Under the pieces are notes generated by a model. The model had not been told where the DNA came from. It ran no database searches and saw only the letters and a program-made list of their open reading frames with translations. Shown here piece after piece: positions 5,040 to 5,909 of a stretch of DNA of 5,909 nt. Position 1 is the first letter of the stretch. Every line of letters begins with the position of its first letter. The stretch is from Acidobacteriota bacterium (GTDB lineage Bacteria > Acidobacteriota > Blastocatellia > Pyrinomonadales > Pyrinomonadaceae). The stretch covers positions 1 through 5,909 of the forward strand of contig QHXE01000495.1 of assembly GCA_003222835.1 (NCBI GenBank), read 5' to 3'. The translations under genes were made by a program, and so were the position numbers.

Positions 5040-5909
5040 TCAGCCCGAAGCCGTTTGGGCTTTCTTACCGTCGTCGTCGCTGTAATCGCTATAGTAATAG
5101 CCGTACTTATAGTAGTACCGGCCGTAATATCCTCCGTAATAATACCCGTGCGTGTCCAGCTTCACGTTGTTCAGAACGATGCCGAAGATGTGAGCCCCCA
5201 CATCAAGCAACTGCTGCTTGGCGCGGCGCACGACTGCACGCGAGCTGCGCCCGCTGTGAATCACCAAAATAACGCCATCGACAAAGGTCGAAAGGATGGA
5301 CGCATCGGTGAAGGAAACGGCAGGTGGCGAGTCAACGATGATGTGCGCGAATTTCTCGCCCAGCAAAGTCAATAGCCGGCGCATCTGTTCCGAGCCTAAC
5401 AATTCGGCCGGATTCGGTGGTATCGGTCCTGAAGGAAGCAGCTTTAAGTTAGGCAGCTTCTCGAACGGCTGAATCACTTCATCAAGTGGTAATTCGCCGG
5501 AAAGAAAGTTGGTCAAGCCACGCACATTTGAGATATTAAAATTCGAGTGGAGTCGCGGGCGACGCAAGTCGCAATCTATGATTAGCACCTCCGCGCCGGT
5601 TTGGGCCAACATGAATGCCGTGTTAATTGCCGTAGTCGTCTTGCCCTCAGACGGCTGGCTGGAAGTTACCAGAATGGTTTTGGGGGCCTGGCCCGCCGAA
5701 GAGAGCAACAATGACGTACGCAAGTGGCGGTACGACTCGGCCACGTGCGATCGTACATCCTCCACCATTGCCAGGGCCGTGCTCGCGCCGGCGGTCGGAG
5801 CTTCTCCTTCGCGCAAGCGCTTTTCTGAACGCGCTGCCGGAATCAAAGCGAGCGTTGGCAAGTGAATGTAGCGATCGACATCGTCGAGCGACTTGACCGT
5901 GTCATCGAG
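5040..5909 (-). CDS. wzc: Wzc/CpsD-type polysaccharide tyrosine autokinase, N-terminus missing
   Basis: The frame is open to the window edge, so 289 C-terminal residues are present and the gene starts beyond 5909. The TTG at 5861 is not the true start: the 16 codons before it (LDDTVKSLDDVDRYI...) are the typical linker just before the kinase domain in Wzc-like proteins. Bacterial tyrosine kinases of this type autophosphorylate a tyrosine-rich tail and cycle between oligomeric states to control chain length and export of capsule or exopolysaccharide. Numbering from the window edge, features are the oligomerisation motif ESYRHLRT (58-65), Walker A SSQPSEGKTT (83-92, K90), Walker A' LIIDCDLRRP (109-118), SGPIPPNPAEL (160-170) and Walker B IIVDSPP (190-196). 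The tail at 256-276 has 13 tyrosines in 21 residues, then an acidic stretch. An N-terminal Wzz-like membrane domain is expected upstream, making it a fused rather than split kinase; this is inferred from the linker. Confidence 0.95.
   Translation of the reverse strand, partial: LDDTVKSLDDVDRYIHLPTLALIPAARSEKRLREGEAPTAGASTALAMVEDVRSHVAESYRHLRTSLLLSSAGQAPKTILVTSSQPSEGKTTTAINTAFMLAQTGAEVLIIDCDLRRPRLHSNFNISNVRGLTNFLSGELPLDEVIQPFEKLPNLKLLPSGPIPPNPAELLGSEQMRRLLTLLGEKFAHIIVDSPPAVSFTDASILSTFVDGVILVIHSGRSSRAVVRRAKQQLLDVGAHIFGIVLNNVKLDTHGYYYGGYYGRYYYKYGYYYSDYSDDDGKKAQTASG

Noticed and set aside
5859..5861. TTG as the start of the tyrosine kinase
   Set aside because: The frame stays open upstream to 5909 and those residues match the linker before the kinase domain of Wzc-like proteins, so the gene is truncated by the window.

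Overview
The window is a seven-gene stretch of a cell-surface polysaccharide cluster, all on the minus strand, so transcription runs from high to low coordinates. Both ends are cut inside genes: the last gene in transcription order lacks its C-terminus (position 1) and the first lacks its N-terminus (position 5909). The plus strand carries no convincing gene. Base composition is moderate and close to balanced. Gene content and the dispersed GC-rich palindromes fit a free-living environmental bacterium; the Wzc-like kinase with a very Tyr-rich tail and the carbamoyltransferase set would suit Acidobacteriota or Verrucomicrobiota, but that assignment is a guess.

In transcription order: (1) the C-terminal part of a Wzc/CpsD-type tyrosine autokinase (5909-5040), which regulates polysaccharide polymerisation and export; (2) a left-handed beta-helix sugar N-acetyltransferase of the WlbB/WbpD type (4975-4502); (3) a Gfo/Idh/MocA NAD-dependent sugar oxidoreductase (4357-3287), a likely partner of the acetyltransferase; (4) a GDP-L-fucose synthase-like SDR enzyme (3161-2214) with nearly the whole GMER catalytic set; (5-7) a tightly packed trio: an SxtJ-family three-helix membrane protein (2227-1820), a 52-residue DUF5989/SxtK-like one-helix protein (1809-1651), and a NodU/CmcH/SxtI-type carbamoyltransferase (1638 to beyond position 1).

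A plausible reading is that genes 2-4 make modified nucleotide sugars (a 3-acetamido sugar and a fucose-like deoxysugar), the trio adds carbamoyl groups to a sugar or glycan, perhaps at the membrane, and the kinase controls assembly and export. The trio is the most interesting part: SxtJ and SxtK have no known function, yet here they sit with a carbamoyltransferase in a polysaccharide cluster rather than a toxin cluster.

The spacers hold repeats. Two near-identical copies of a GC-rich palindrome lie in opposite orientation around the oxidoreductase/fucose-synthase junction. One is translated as the last residues of the oxidoreductase and the other supplies the ribosome binding site of the fucose synthase. 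A looser relative lies between the kinase and acetyltransferase genes, and a 43-44 bp tandem repeat lies between the acetyltransferase and oxidoreductase genes. No RNA gene, CRISPR array, insertion sequence or clear promoter was found. No stretch over 300 bases lacks a gene.
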